This document shows, in pieces, positions 54,842 through 64,000 of a stretch of DNA of 64,000 nucleotides (position 1 is its first letter; the number at the start of each line of letters is the position of its first letter). The stretch comes from Collimonas pratensis. Lineage in GTDB: Bacteria; Pseudomonadota; Gammaproteobacteria; Burkholderiales; Burkholderiaceae_D. The notes below the pieces were generated by a model. The model was not told where the DNA came from and did not search any database. It worked only from the letters and a program-made list of their open reading frames with translations. Where the stretch lies: NCBI RefSeq assembly GCF_001584185.1, contig NZ_CP013234.1, positions 2,356,001 through 2,420,000 of the forward strand, read 5' to 3'. The position numbers and the translations under genes are program-made.

Positions 54842-57817
54842 ATGTTTATGTGGCTATTCCATGCCGACACGCCGAAAAAACTTAGCGACAACCTTAAGCC
54901 AAGGGATTGGCTAGGGTTCTATTTTTCGGTTGTTTTGGTGCCAGCGCTGGTTGTCTTGTTTACGATCCTCGCGTTCGTTACGCTGGATAGCCGCTTTGGG
55001 CACAGGGATCCGGTGTCGTCGCCCTTGCAGGTGTTGAGCGATCCGGAGCAGAGCCTGGCGCCAGAGCAGGCATTTCAGAAGCTGATGGATGCTCCCCACA
55101 AGGCTTATCAAAATACGCAATTGCTGGAAACGCCTTTCTGGTTTTCCTTCATGGTGCTGCCGGCAGCCGATTCCGGCACGGTGCAAGTGGAGCTGCCATC
55201 GCGCCACGCGCAGCAGGTAAGCTGCTGGGCAGACCAGGGCCGGCGTCTGCTCGGGAGCGGTAGCCGTACCGGCAACGATGGCCAGGTCAAAGCTGAAAAG
55301 ACGGGATTCATCCTGTCGCTGGCGCCCCAGGCCTTGCCTGTGAGCGTGCTGTGCAAGGGTGTTTTTTCCGGCCCGGCGCGAATTTCCGTGCGTCAATGGA
55401 GTATTCCGGATTTTGAACAGTCGCAGAAGGAATTTTATCGCGGTATAGGCCTGATGGAAGGCGGCTTGCTGACCCTGACCCTGTTCGTGCTGGTGGCGGC
55501 GCTCATCAACCGCGAGTGGATGTATGTCTTGTTTGCCGTTTGGCTGCTGGGCAACCTGCGGCTCGGCGCGAATGCTATGGGATGGGATGCGCACTGGCTG
55601 ATATGGACCATTCCCAACCAGTGGCTGCCGTGGCTGCGCAAGCTGACCTTCGCCACTTATTACATCGTCACCTTCACCTTGTTTGGCAGGCTGTTTCAGA
55701 ATGAGTTGAAGCAGGTCGGCTTCGTTTTCCTGCAAAATGTTTTACGCTGGCTTGGCGGGCTGCTGCTGGTGGCTGCCTTATTGCTGTCGTACCAGCGTTT
55801 CCTGCCGGTGCTATGGTGCTGGACAGTCGCCGGCATCCTGATATTGATCTTCCTGCTGGCGCGTATCGTCTGGAAAGCCCGCACCCGGGCAGTACTCTGG
55901 TATTGCGCATCGATGTTTGTCGTACTGTTCACCCGGGTGGATGAAGTGGTGGCCGCCGCATTCGGCATCAAGACACTGGATGAAGTCCCGAATAACGTGA
56001 TTGTGGCGTTGCTGTCAAGCCTGATGGCATCGTTTGCATTCGCCGAACAGATGCGTGCGGGGAAGCGCGAACTGGCCTTGGTCCAGGCTGAGTTGCGTAC
56101 TACCTATGAGGTCACGCCGATCGGCTTGTTTACCCTTTCTGCAGATGGCAGTTTCGTGCGCACCAATCCTGCGCTGGAAAAAATACTGGGCCACGATGCC
56201 GGGACCCCGTGGCTAAAAAAATGGGATGATTATTTCCAACCTGGCGCCCATGACAAACTATGGCGCATCGTTTCCGGCAGCGGCGGCAATGAGGCCGAGT
56301 TGCGCGGGGTTGCCGATGCCAGCGGCAGGGCGAGCACCTATCTGGTTACAGCGACTTTTGCCAACGGCCGCATCGAAGGCTCGCTGCAAGATATCAGCGA
56401 TCGTTCCGACGCCGTCGAGCGATTGCGCTTCCTGGCCGAGCACGACCCGTTGACCGGCGTGCTGAACCGGCGCGGCATTGAAATCATGCTGGAGCGGGCC
56501 ATTGCACGCCAGTGCGACGAGCGGCCGCTGGCGCTGGCTTACCTTGACCTGGACCGTTTCAAGCTGATCAACGATCTGTTCGGTCATCAATCCGGCGATG
56601 AAGTGTTGAAGCAGCTGTGTGAAAGGGTCGAACAGTCGCTGGGCGAGGGCAATCACATCGGCCGCATCGGCGGCGATGAATTCATCATCCTGTTCCAGGA
56701 CGTGGAGATTGGCGCCGCCACCAAGATCTGTTCCGCCATCATCCAGAAAATCAGCTACCAGTCGTATCACATAGGCGCGCGCGCCTTCCAGGTCAAGGGT
56801 TCGATCGGGTTGGTCGAGGTGGATGCCGGCATGCGGGTGCAGGACGCCATTTCCGCAGCAGACCGCGCCTGCCGCGAAGCCAAGAAAGCCCATAACGAGC
56901 ATATCGTGGTGTATCACAAGAATGCGCCGGTGTTCCGCGAGCGGCTGGAAGAACTCAGCCTGATCGAAAGACTGGGCGGCGAATTCCTGCCCTCCGGCCT
57001 GTTTGTCGAAATGCAGCCGATCATGTCGCTGCAGCATCCGGAAGACTCGCTCAATTTCGAGGTCTTGCTCAGGCTGCGCGACGCCGACAACAAGGTGGTG
57101 CCGGCCACCCGGGTGATTGCGGCGGCGGAGGAAAACGGCAGTATCGCGGTGATCGACCGCTGGGTCATGGCGACCGTGCTGGAGTGGCTCGACCAGCACC
57201 AGGCACAGCTGCCGCTGACCAAGTTCGTTTGCGTGAACCTGAGCGGCGCTTCGCTCAACGATGAAAAATTCATCCAGGATCTTTTCGTGATCCTGGAAAA
57301 ACATCTGCGCGTGGTGCCTTTACTGTGCATCGAGGTCACCGAAAGCGTGGCGCTGCACGATCTTGACCATACCAGCCGCATCATCGAGCGGCTGCAGGCG
57401 CTGGGCGCCAAGGTGGCGCTGGACGATTTCGGCGCCGGCTATACTTCCTTCACCTATCTCAAGAGCCTGTCGGCGGATGCCTTGAAAATCGATGGCGCAT
57501 TCATTCAAAGCATGAACATGCACCCGGCCAACGAGGCGATCGTGGAAGCGATCGTCGAACTGGCCCGCAATCTCGGCATGAAGAGCATCGCCGAGTGGGT
57601 CGAGGACTGCGCCATGATCGAGGCGCTGGCCAAGCTGGGCGTCGATTACGTGCAAGGGTTTATTGTCGCCAAGCCGCAATCGCCCGACGCCATCCTGCAG
57701 GCCAGTTCCGCCGCCAGTTTCATTACCGACCCCGACGTGGCGCGTTTCGTCGCCGCGCGGCGCAAGGGCGGGGTCGAAAGCGCGGACGGCGGCAAATGGT
57801 CTTCCAAGCTGCATTGA
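54842..57817 (+). CDS. 7TM-PAS-GGDEF-EAL cyclic-di-GMP protein
   Basis: 991 residues. A helix near 25-45 precedes a periplasmic domain to about 190 and seven membrane helices to about 400 (7TMR-DISM-like). A PAS domain lies at about 415-525 (TYEVTPIGLFTLSADGSFVRTNPALEKILGHD). The GGDEF domain has an intact GGDEF at 610-614, with ACT as YLDLDRFKLINDLFGHQSGDEVL. The EAL domain has EVL (740-742) in place of EAL but keeps the catalytic Glu, and DDFGAGYTSF at 861-870. It may make or break c-di-GMP in response to an outside ligand. Confidence 0.88.
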   Translation: MFMWLFHADTPKKLSDNLKPRDWLGFYFSVVLVPALVVLFTILAFVTLDSRFGHRDPVSSPLQVLSDPEQSLAPEQAFQKLMDAPHKAYQNTQLLETPFWFSFMVLPAADSGTVQVELPSRHAQQVSCWADQGRRLLGSGSRTGNDGQVKAEKTGFILSLAPQALPVSVLCKGVFSGPARISVRQWSIPDFEQSQKEFYRGIGLMEGGLLTLTLFVLVAALINREWMYVLFAVWLLGNLRLGANAMGWDAHWLIWTIPNQWLPWLRKLTFATYYIVTFTLFGRLFQNELKQVGFVFLQNVLRWLGGLLLVAALLLSYQRFLPVLWCWTVAGILILIFLLARIVWKARTRAVLWYCASMFVVLFTRVDEVVAAAFGIKTLDEVPNNVIVALLSSLMASFAFAEQMRAGKRELALVQAELRTTYEVTPIGLFTLSADGSFVRTNPALEKILGHDAGTPWLKKWDDYFQPGAHDKLWRIVSGSGGNEAELRGVADASGRASTYLVTATFANGRIEGSLQDISDRSDAVERLRFLAEHDPLTGVLNRRGIEIMLERAIARQCDERPLALAYLDLDRFKLINDLFGHQSGDEVLKQLCERVEQSLGEGNHIGRIGGDEFIILFQDVEIGAATKICSAIIQKISYQSYHIGARAFQVKGSIGLVEVDAGMRVQDAISAADRACREAKKAHNEHIVVYHKNAPVFRERLEELSLIERLGGEFLPSGLFVEMQPIMSLQHPEDSLNFEVLLRLRDADNKVVPATRVIAAAEENGSIAVIDRWVMATVLEWLDQHQAQLPLTKFVCVNLSGASLNDEKFIQDLFVILEKHLRVVPLLCIEVTESVALHDLDHTSRIIERLQALGAKVALDDFGAGYTSFTYLKSLSADALKIDGAFIQSMNMHPANEAIVEAIVELARNLGMKSIAEWVEDCAMIEALAKLGVDYVQGFIVAKPQSPDAILQASSAASFITDPDVARFVAARRKGGVESADGGKWSSKLH

Positions 57818-57907
57818 CAGAGCGGCCATGAGGCTAGTGCCACGCTGGTTTACAATGCCGGACCCGGGCCAATGCGCTTGCCTGGAATTTATTGATGTTG
57901 GAGATGC

Positions 57908-58507
57908 ATGACTGCTGCAATTTCGGGTTTTTCCCTTTCCCTGTCGCTGATCCTGGCGATCGGTTCGCAAAACGCCTTCGTTCTCAAGCAGGGACTGAAG
58001 CGCGAGCATGTGTTCTGGGTCTGCCTGACCTGCGCCGTCTCCGACGCCATCCTGATCTTGTTGGGCGTGACCGGCCTGGCGATCGTGATCAAGCAAGCGC
58101 CGTGGCTGACCAGCGCCATGCGCTACGGCGGCGCCGCCTTCCTGTTCCTGTACGGCGCACGCAGCTTTTACACTGCCTGGAAATCGTCGGCCGTGCTGCA
58201 GCAGGGCGAAGATACCCAAGCTGCTTTACTGCCGACCTTGCTGACTTGCGCGGCGCTGACCTGGCTCAATCCGCACGTCTATCTCGATACGGTCTTGCTG
58301 ATCGGTTCCATCTCTACCCAGTTCCCAGACGACAAAGCCGGGTTTGCCGGCGGCGCCATGCTGGCTTCGCTGGTGTTCTTTTTTGCGCTCGGCTATGGCG
58401 CCGCCTTGCTGCGGCCGATCTTCGCCAAGCCGCTTTCCTGGCGCATACTGGAAGTCGTGGTAGGGCTCACCATGTGGACGATTGCCTATAAATTGCTGAC
58501 CGAGTAA
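57908..58507 (+). CDS. LysE/ArgO-family amino acid exporter
   Basis: 199 residues, five to six hydrophobic helices. Typical LysE motifs are LSLILAIGSQNAFVLKQGLKREHVFWVC, YGGAAFLFLYGARSF, and TCAALTWLNPHVYLDTVLLIGSIS, the last one close to ArgO. It probably exports arginine or lysine. The gene is alone. Confidence 0.88.
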   Translation: MTAAISGFSLSLSLILAIGSQNAFVLKQGLKREHVFWVCLTCAVSDAILILLGVTGLAIVIKQAPWLTSAMRYGGAAFLFLYGARSFYTAWKSSAVLQQGEDTQAALLPTLLTCAALTWLNPHVYLDTVLLIGSISTQFPDDKAGFAGGAMLASLVFFFALGYGAALLRPIFAKPLSWRILEVVVGLTMWTIAYKLLTE

Positions 58508-58617
58508 ACCGGCGACTGGAAGCAGCGCCGCGCCAAGAATGTAAAATGACGGATTGGCCGCGGCACTAGCGTTTCAGGAGTGCGCGGCATTCATTCCTAT
58601 CAGAAGGCAGAGATCCC

Positions 58618-58929
58618 ATGAGCGCGACCCTCAAACACATCGTATTGTGGAAATTGAAAGACCACGCCGAAGGCGCCGATAAGGCCAGCAATGCGCTGAA
58701 GCTCAAGGCCCTGCTGGACAGCTGCGCGGGCATCGTACCCGGCATGATCAGGTTCGAAGCGATAGTGGCCCAGCCTGGTCTGGAAGCGACTTACGACGTC
58801 TTGCTGAATTCCGAATTCGCATCTCAGGCGGCGCTGGACGCCTACCAGAACCATCCGGCCCACGTCGCCATCAAGCCCTTCTTCGGCGCCGTGCGCGAAG
58901 CGCGCCAATGCATGGATTACCTGAGCTGA
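58618..58929 (+). CDS. Dabb (stress-responsive A/B barrel) protein
   Basis: 103 residues: LKHIVLWKLKD start, central GMIRFEAI, and a C-terminal LDAYQNHPAHVAIKPFFGAV. This is the ferredoxin-like dimeric alpha/beta-barrel (Dabb) fold; members have varied or no known activity. The thioesterase gene starts 8 bases after its stop. Confidence 0.85.
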   Translation: MSATLKHIVLWKLKDHAEGADKASNALKLKALLDSCAGIVPGMIRFEAIVAQPGLEATYDVLLNSEFASQAALDAYQNHPAHVAIKPFFGAVREARQCMDYLS

Positions 58930-58937
58930 GCGGCCGC

Positions 58938-59366
58938 ATGTTTCCTTCTCACGTTTTTCCGATCGATAATCCCTTCCTGAGCTATCTCGGCGTCGAATTC
59001 GTCGATATGGGCGAGGGCGCCGCCGAGCTGGCGCTGACTTTGCAGCCGCATCACATGAACAGCTGGCAGGTCACGCATGGCGGCGTCTCGATGACCATGC
59101 TGGATGTGGTCATGGCGCTGGCCGGACGCTCGCTCTTGCCGCAGTCCGAAGCGGCCGTTACCGTCGAGATGAAAACCAGTTTCCTGCAGCCGGCGGGGCG
59201 CAGCGGCGCCCGGCTGGTGGCCAAGGGCCGGGCTTTTCACCAATCCACCACCATGTGTTTTTGCGAAGCCGAGCTATGGCACGGCGATCATCTGGTGGCA
59301 AAGGCCATGGGCACTTTCAAATATCTGCGGCACAACCGCGCCGCGCTCAAAATCAAGCCGGGCTGA
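58938..59366 (+). CDS. PaaI-type hotdog thioesterase
   Basis: 142 residues from ATG 58938. The hotdog signature is MNSWQVTHGGVSMTMLDVVMALAGRS, with HGG and the following Asp forming the active site, then AVTVEMKTSFLQPA. It hydrolyses acyl- or aryl-CoA esters in the family; the substrate is unknown. It is in a likely operon with the Dabb gene and the GNAT behind it. Confidence 0.87.
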   Translation: MFPSHVFPIDNPFLSYLGVEFVDMGEGAAELALTLQPHHMNSWQVTHGGVSMTMLDVVMALAGRSLLPQSEAAVTVEMKTSFLQPAGRSGARLVAKGRAFHQSTTMCFCEAELWHGDHLVAKAMGTFKYLRHNRAALKIKPG

Positions 59367-59393
59367 TAGCCAATAACGAGAAATACTTACAAT

Positions 59394-59819
59394 ATGAAAT
59401 TTCATCTGACAGTCGACAACTGGGCGGTGCAGAAGGCAGATGCACGCGCAGTGCGTTTCGACGTATTCGTGATCGAGCAAAACATTCCGGTCGAGCTGGA
59501 ATGGGACGATATGGATGAGCACTGCGTGCATGCGGTCGCCCATGACGAGAGCGGCTATGCCGTCGGCACCGGCCGTCTGCTGCCCGACGGTCATATCGGC
59601 CGCATGGCGGTGCGCGCGGCGGGACGCGGGCAGGGCATAGGTGCAGCAATCCTGCAAGCCTTGATGGCGCAGGCGCGCCAGCGCGGCGACCGCGAAGTGG
59701 TGCTGAATGCGCAGACCCAGGCAGAAGCGTTTTACGGCCGCCACGGCTTTGTCCGCGATGGCGAGGAGTATTACGAAGCGGGGATTGCGCACGTCTGCAT
59801 GCGCCACGTTTTCGCCTGA
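59394..59819 (+). CDS. ElaA/YjcF-like GNAT acetyltransferase
   Basis: 141 residues. VRFDVFVIEQNIPVELEWDDMDEHCVHAVA opens the ElaA/YjcF type; the acetyl-CoA loop is IGRMAVRAAGRGQGIGAAILQALM, followed by NAQTQAEAFYGRHGFVRDGEEYYEAGIAHVCM. Substrate unknown. It follows the thioesterase gene by 27 bases. Confidence 0.87.
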   Translation: MKFHLTVDNWAVQKADARAVRFDVFVIEQNIPVELEWDDMDEHCVHAVAHDESGYAVGTGRLLPDGHIGRMAVRAAGRGQGIGAAILQALMAQARQRGDREVVLNAQTQAEAFYGRHGFVRDGEEYYEAGIAHVCMRHVFA

Positions 59820-59862
59820 TTGCTGCTCCTGCCTGCGCAGAGCGGCAGGCAGGTGTTCACCG

Positions 59863-60648
59863 TCAGCGCGTACAGCGTCCCGCGGATTTGGACGGCGCGT
59901 GCGTGCGGCAGGGCGCGCCTGAGGGCGTTGCAATGCGCTCGTGCAGCATGGCGCTGCCATTCGCCTTCAGTCGCACGATGGTGGATGCGCGCGTGCCGTA
60001 ATCCGGCGATTCGATGAACACCGCCGACAGCATGCGTTCGGTTTCAATGTTGACGCCGGTAGATGGTAGACGGCAATCGCCGGAACGCGTGGTATCGCTG
60101 AGCATGTCGAAGAAGCAGGCATCGGGCGCGCCCTGGCACAGCAGGCTGGAGAATTGTGCCTTGGTGCGTACCACCTTGGGCCAGCACACGTCCAGCGTCG
60201 CGTTCGACAAGCCATACACGCCGGGCGCCAAAGGCTGGCCATTGCGCGGATCGTCCTCGCCTTTGTTGGAATACCAGATCAGCTGGCTGCCGTCGCCGAC
60301 CAGCAGATTGAAGCCATTGAAGCGCGCTGCGTCGACGGCGATTTCAGCGACATATTCCGCCGCCGTTTTTTTACTGGACAGGAAATCCGCTACCAGTGCG
60401 CCGCGGCTGGGGGCATCGGGCCGCCGTTCCGACGGCGCCCGGACATTGGTGATGGCGGCAAAGCGGCCGCCGCGGGTGATGCCGATCCAGGTGCCGCCAT
60501 CCTGCAGGTCACGGCCGGCATAGATGTCGGGCTGGTCTTCCCACCAGCTGGCGGCAGCGCTCGGACGCGCATAGAATTCATCGCGGTTGGCGGCGGCTAT
60601 CAGCGGCGAGCCAGGAATCACTTGCCACGCAAAAACGATCAAGCACAT
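59863..60648 (-). CDS. NRDE (TANGO2-like) family protein
   Basis: 261 residues. It begins MCLIVFAWQVIPGSPLIAAANRDEFYARPSAAASWW, with the name-giving NRDE motif and a possible nucleophile Cys2. GGTWIGITRGGRFAAITNVR and SRGALVADFL follow. Function is unclear in bacteria. The start overlaps the DUF4936 gene by 10 bases, making a three-gene unit with ygfZ. Confidence 0.88.
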   Translation of the reverse strand: MCLIVFAWQVIPGSPLIAAANRDEFYARPSAAASWWEDQPDIYAGRDLQDGGTWIGITRGGRFAAITNVRAPSERRPDAPSRGALVADFLSSKKTAAEYVAEIAVDAARFNGFNLLVGDGSQLIWYSNKGEDDPRNGQPLAPGVYGLSNATLDVCWPKVVRTKAQFSSLLCQGAPDACFFDMLSDTTRSGDCRLPSTGVNIETERMLSAVFIESPDYGTRASTIVRLKANGSAMLHERIATPSGAPCRTHAPSKSAGRCTR

Positions 60649-60932
60649 GATGAAATATTGACAAAAAATTCAGTATGACGAGGGCCGTCGATCAAGGCGG
60701 CGAGGCCGTGCTTGGCAACCGCCAGATCAATCACTTGGACGAAATCCGGCGGCACCGAAGAATACACTTCCATCCAGGTGTGGTGTTCATCTTTTATTTC
60801 CGCACTGCGCTTGAGCGCGGTATTGACCTGATGCTGCAGCGACAGTTCGGCCTGCATGGCTGCCGCGGCATGATCGAATTCCTGGGCGCGGCTGGCGGCG
60901 ACCTTGTAATAGATATACAGATTGGTGCTCAT
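60639..60932 (-). CDS. DUF4936 family protein
   Basis: 97 residues from ATG 60932: MSTNLYIYYKVAASRAQEFDHAAAAMQAEL, then TWMEVYSSVPPDFVQVIDLAVAKHGLAALIDGPRHTEFF. It fits a small ferredoxin-like betaproteobacterial family of unknown function found after ygfZ. It lies 7 bases downstream of ygfZ. Confidence 0.75.
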   Translation of the reverse strand: MSTNLYIYYKVAASRAQEFDHAAAAMQAELSLQHQVNTALKRSAEIKDEHHTWMEVYSSVPPDFVQVIDLAVAKHGLAALIDGPRHTEFFVNISSCA

Positions 60933-60939
60933 CGCAGGC

Positions 60940-61982
60940 TCAGGCCGACAGTTCTGCATCGGTGACGTCGATGATCGAATACGGCAGCGCATGGAACTTC
61001 AGTTGCGGGCCATTGATCGAACCCAGGTGTACCGTCGTGCCGCCCTCGGTCGCCGCCAGCTTGATCTCCAGCAGGCACAGGCTGCTGTGCGCGCTATCGG
61101 CTTCGGCATTGACGATCATGCCGCAAGGCTGCTCTGGATCGTTGCTGGAAAATACTTCCGTGGCGGCGGCGATGCCGGTGGCTTCGACGCTGGCGAGGAC
61201 CGCGCGGCGCTTGAGCTTGCCCAGGTACTGGCTGCGCGCGACGATTTCCTGGCCCGGATAGCAGCCCTTCTTGAAATTGACGCCGCCGACCACTTCAAAA
61301 TTGATCATCTGCGGTACAAACTGTTCTTGCGTGGCTAGCGTGACCTGTGCAATGCCGGCGTGGATTTCGCTCAGGCGCCAAGCTTGCGCGCTGAGCGCCT
61401 GCAGGCTGCTGCTCAGCAGCGGCCAGGCGGCGATGGCAGTCTCGGGACTGGTGATCCACTGATAGCGCGGCGCGCCATCGGCGTCGGCGACGCGGATCAG
61501 GCTGCCGTACTGGTTGTCGATCTTGCCGTAGGGTGCATCCGGCAACGCGGGGAACCATGGCACCAGTGCAGCGGCAACAGCCTCGCCGGCAAGGCCGAGG
61601 ACGACGTGCGCTTCAGTGACGTCGGCCAGCTTGGCCTTGGCACGCATGATGAACATCTGCAGACGCTTTTGCAGCGCCGCCTGCAACTCGCGCGGCAGCT
61701 GCAGGAAGATGCTGTCGCCACTCTTCCAGATCAGGAAGGTGGCCTGCAGGCGTCCCTTGGGCGAGCAATAGCCGGCCAGCCGCGCCTGTGCTGCGGTCAG
61801 GTTCTGGACGTCGTTGGTGAGCTGGGTGTGCAGGAAACTGGCGGCGTCTTCGCCGCTGGCGGCGATCAGGCCCAGTTCAGGCAGCGGGCAAAGAAAGACG
61901 GCTGGGTTGCGGCGGCGGCCGGCAACGCAGTCAATGTCTGTTGCTGCAGAAATTTCGACCAGATACTTGTTATTTCATTCAT
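60940..61982 (-). pseudogene. ygfZ: ygfZ (folate-binding Fe-S repair protein), apparent frameshift
   Basis: YgfZ helps build or repair Fe-S enzymes with tetrahydrofolate. The C-terminal part is intact and carries the signature KKGCYPGQEIVARSQYLGKLKRR. The true N-terminus (MNEITSIWSKFLQQQ, ATG 61982) reads in another frame and would stop at a TGA near 61867. The frame that continues as FLCPLPELGLIAASGEDAASFLHTQLTNDV is joined only if one base is added near 61903-61907, within ACCCA. Either the gene is newly broken or this is a sequence error. I cannot decide between them. Confidence 0.75.
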
Positions 61983-62114
61983 AAATTGTAAGCATTCCCA
62001 AAACAGCGATTATCATATTGGGTTGATTATAGTGATGTCGCAAAAAAGGCGTTGGGTTTCGCCGTTTTTGCGCCGCTTGAAATAATAGATGCAATAAATT
62101 CGGAGCGACCGGTC

Positions 62115-63095
62115 TTGTTTAAAAAACTATTGTTGTGGGTGATCTTGTTGGGCGGGGCGGCTACCGGCGGCGTAGCTTACTGGGCGCAGCAGCCGGTATT
62201 CGACGCCGGGCCGGTGCGGCCATTCACCATCCAGCCCGGTAGCACGCTGGCCAGTTCGGTAGAGCAGATAGACCAGGCCGGCGTCGGCGTCAATCCGCAA
62301 TTGCTGGAGTTGCTGGCGCGGGTTACCGGCAAGGGCGGCAAGCTGAAGGCCGGCAGCTATGAGCTGAAACCCGGCGCCACGCCGCTGCGCCTGCTGACGC
62401 AGCTGGTGCGCGGCGAGTTTGCGCAAGAATCGCTGACCGTGATCGAAGGCTGGACCTTCCGCCAGATGCGCCAGGCAGTGGCGGCGCAAGCGGCGCTGAA
62501 GCACGATACGGTGGCCTTGTCGGATGCTGAACTGCTGGCAAAAATCAGTCCCAACTACAGCATGCCGGAAGGCTTGTTCTTCCCGGATACCTATCTGTTC
62601 GCCAAGGGCTCCAGCGATCTGCAGGTCTATAAGCAGGCGCATGCGTTGCTGCTCAAACGCCTGAACCAGGCTTGGGAAGGGCGCGACGCTACGCTGCCTT
62701 ACAAGACGCCTTACGAGGCGCTGATCATGGCCTCCATCGTGGAAAAGGAAACCGGCCGCCGCGCTGACCGCAGCACGATTGCCGGGGTTTTCGTCAACCG
62801 TCTGAAGATCGGCATGCTGCTGCAAACCGATCCCACCGTGATCTATGGCATGGGCGAACAGTACCAGGGCATCATCCGCAAGCGCGACCTGACCACCGAC
62901 ACGCCCTATAACACCTACACGCGCGCCGGCCTGCCGCCGACCCCGATTGCCCTTCCAGGCGCAGAGTCGATCGCGGCAGCGCTGCATCCGGCGCAAACCG
63001 ACGCCCTGTACTTCGTCGCCCGCGGCGATGGCAGCAGCCATTTTTCCAATAATCTTGGCGAGCACAACCAGGCGGTCAATCAGTATCAGCGCTAG
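62115..63095 (+). CDS. mltG: Endolytic murein transglycosylase MltG
   Basis: 326 residues. TTG 62115 is chosen as start: GGAG lies nine bases ahead and the membrane anchor [22 protein letters not shown] begins at once. A LysM-like part precedes the YceG catalytic domain with [40 protein letters not shown], where the Glu of VEKET is catalytic, and [20 protein letters not shown]. It cuts nascent glycan strands to end peptidoglycan synthesis. tmk follows after 68 bases. Confidence 0.93.
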   Translation: MFKKLLLWVILLGGAATGGVAYWAQQPVFDAGPVRPFTIQPGSTLASSVEQIDQAGVGVNPQLLELLARVTGKGGKLKAGSYELKPGATPLRLLTQLVRGEFAQESLTVIEGWTFRQMRQAVAAQAALKHDTVALSDAELLAKISPNYSMPEGLFFPDTYLFAKGSSDLQVYKQAHALLLKRLNQAWEGRDATLPYKTPYEALIMASIVEKETGRRADRSTIAGVFVNRLKIGMLLQTDPTVIYGMGEQYQGIIRKRDLTTDTPYNTYTRAGLPPTPIALPGAESIAAALHPAQTDALYFVARGDGSSHFSNNLGEHNQAVNQYQR

Positions 63096-63163
63096 ATTTC
63101 CCGGCAATCGGCGATAATGGCAGCAACAGCAGCGTAATACCGTTTCATAAGCAGGTTAAAACA

Positions 63164-63793
63164 ATGGCATCAGGAAAATTCATCACTTTTGAAGGCATAG
63201 ACGGCGCCGGCAAGTCGACGCACATCGGCTTTGTCGCCGACTTGCTGCGCAGCCGCGGCCTGACCGTCGTCACCACCCGCGAACCGGGCGGCACCGCGCT
63301 GGGAGAAGCGCTGCGCGAAGTGCTGCTGCATCAGAAAATGCACTTGGAAACCGAAGCCATGCTGATGTTCGCGGCGCGCCGCGAGCACCTGGCGCAAGTC
63401 ATCGAACCTGCGCTGGCGCGTGGCGACTGGGTCATTTCCGACCGCTTCAGCGACGCCACCTTCGCCTACCAGGGCGGCGGCCGGCAACTGCCGCTGGCCA
63501 AGCTGGAAGCGCTGGAGCAATGGGTGCATCCGCATCTGCAGCCAGACCTGACCTTGCTGTTCGACGTGCCGCTGGAAGTGGCGCGCGACCGTCTCGACGC
63601 CACCCGCACGCTGGACAAGTTTGAACAGGAAAAGTCGGACTTCTTTGCCGCCACCCGCGCCGAGTACCTGCGCCGCGCCGCCCAGTTTCCGGAACGCTTC
63701 CAGATCATCGACGCCACCCGCACCATTGCCGAGGTCCAGCAGACGCTGACCGGCATCATCGCAACATTATGTGTAGAACAGGCCAAGCCTTGA
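63164..63793 (+). CDS. tmk: Thymidylate kinase Tmk
   Basis: 209 residues; phosphorylates dTMP to dTDP. The P-loop is [14 protein letters not shown], the DR motif [16 protein letters not shown], and the lid region [24 protein letters not shown] with [18 protein letters not shown] before it. Intact. holB follows by 22 bases. Confidence 0.96.
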   Translation: MASGKFITFEGIDGAGKSTHIGFVADLLRSRGLTVVTTREPGGTALGEALREVLLHQKMHLETEAMLMFAARREHLAQVIEPALARGDWVISDRFSDATFAYQGGGRQLPLAKLEALEQWVHPHLQPDLTLLFDVPLEVARDRLDATRTLDKFEQEKSDFFAATRAEYLRRAAQFPERFQIIDATRTIAEVQQTLTGIIATLCVEQAKP

Positions 63794-63815
63794 AGCAGAC
63801 TGATAAGGTACATGC

Positions 63816-64000
63816 ATGAGTAATACCTTGTTCCCCTGGCAGGGCGACGTCTGGCAGCAGCTGCAGCAGATGCGCGCGCGGCTGCCGCACGCGATCCTGT
63901 TCCATGGCGCCGAAGGCATAGGCAAAACCGTTTTTGCGGAACAGTTCGCGCAATCCCTGCTCTGCGAAACGCCGCAGCCGGATGGCCATGCCTGCGGCAC
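63816..64000 (+). CDS. holB: DNA polymerase III delta' subunit HolB, 5' part
   Basis: The first 61 codons of the gene, cut by the window edge. The N-terminus reads MSNTLFPWQGDVWQQLQQ, then LPHAILFHGAEGIGKTVFAEQFAQSLLC, the modified P-loop region of the clamp-loader delta' subunit. Its place after mltG-tmk is the standard order. Confidence 0.9.
   Translation, partial: MSNTLFPWQGDVWQQLQQMRARLPHAILFHGAEGIGKTVFAEQFAQSLLCETPQPDGHACG

Noticed and set aside
1..64000. CRISPR array or rRNA operon
   Set aside because: No regularly spaced direct repeats with unique spacers and no rRNA-like sequence were seen; the only tandem repeats are the 15-bp units before metC, which have no spacers.

Overview
The window looks like chromosomal DNA of a betaproteobacterium of the order Burkholderiales. 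The family is probably Oxalobacteraceae, and a Collimonas- or Herbaspirillum-like genus is my guess. The reasons are the GC-rich housekeeping genes, the class I PHA genes phaC-phaB-phaR, the convergent arrangement around bamD/rluD/pgeF, and the ygfZ/mltG/tmk/holB neighbourhood. I ran no searches. Names come from recognising motifs in the translated sequence.

Layout. 1-2330: three overlapping genes that look like a phosphorus-free membrane-lipid operon (OlsB-like acyltransferase, PlcP-like phospholipase C, GT4 glycosyltransferase). 2387-8939: bamD, rluD, pgeF, a small membrane protein and the PHA genes phaC-phaB-phaR. 8957-13781: a long imperfect palindrome, rimO, a small secreted protein, metC with a tandem-repeat leader, a methyltransferase and a GNAT. 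13854-20057: a DUF4870-like protein, serB, mfd and ispD-ispF. 20064-22793: a REP-like inverted pair, an EnvZ/OmpR-type two-component system and a small secreted protein. 23088-26426: a large exported tricorn-like protease.

27094-38770 is an AT-richer accessory region ending at a tRNA-Arg gene. It has an orphan type VI secretion effector cassette: hcp, a VgrG with a C-terminal lipase domain, an ankyrin immunity candidate, an EagR-type chaperone, a prePAAR/PAAR toxin, a SUKH immunity candidate and two genes of unknown function. Next comes a decayed P2-like prophage: a zinc-finger gene, a portal gene broken by an IS3-family element and missing its middle, and an integrase with several lesions. 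No T6SS structural genes are present, so these effectors would have to use an apparatus encoded elsewhere.

39086-42396 is a Fur-box-preceded ftrABCD-type ferrous iron uptake operon. After it come a bile-acid-symporter-family carrier, a Tas-like aldo/keto reductase, an MFS exporter, a peptide-type solute-binding protein and a cold-shock gene. 48749-53728 is a branched-chain amino-acid type ABC transporter in which the second permease and first ATPase are fused in one protein (LivM-LivG). 53923-57817 pairs a FeeM-like N-acyl amino acid synthase with a 7TM-PAS-GGDEF-EAL protein. The end holds a LysE/ArgO exporter, small metabolic genes, the operon ygfZ (apparently frameshifted)-DUF4936-NRDE, and mltG-tmk-holB, with holB cut by the window edge.
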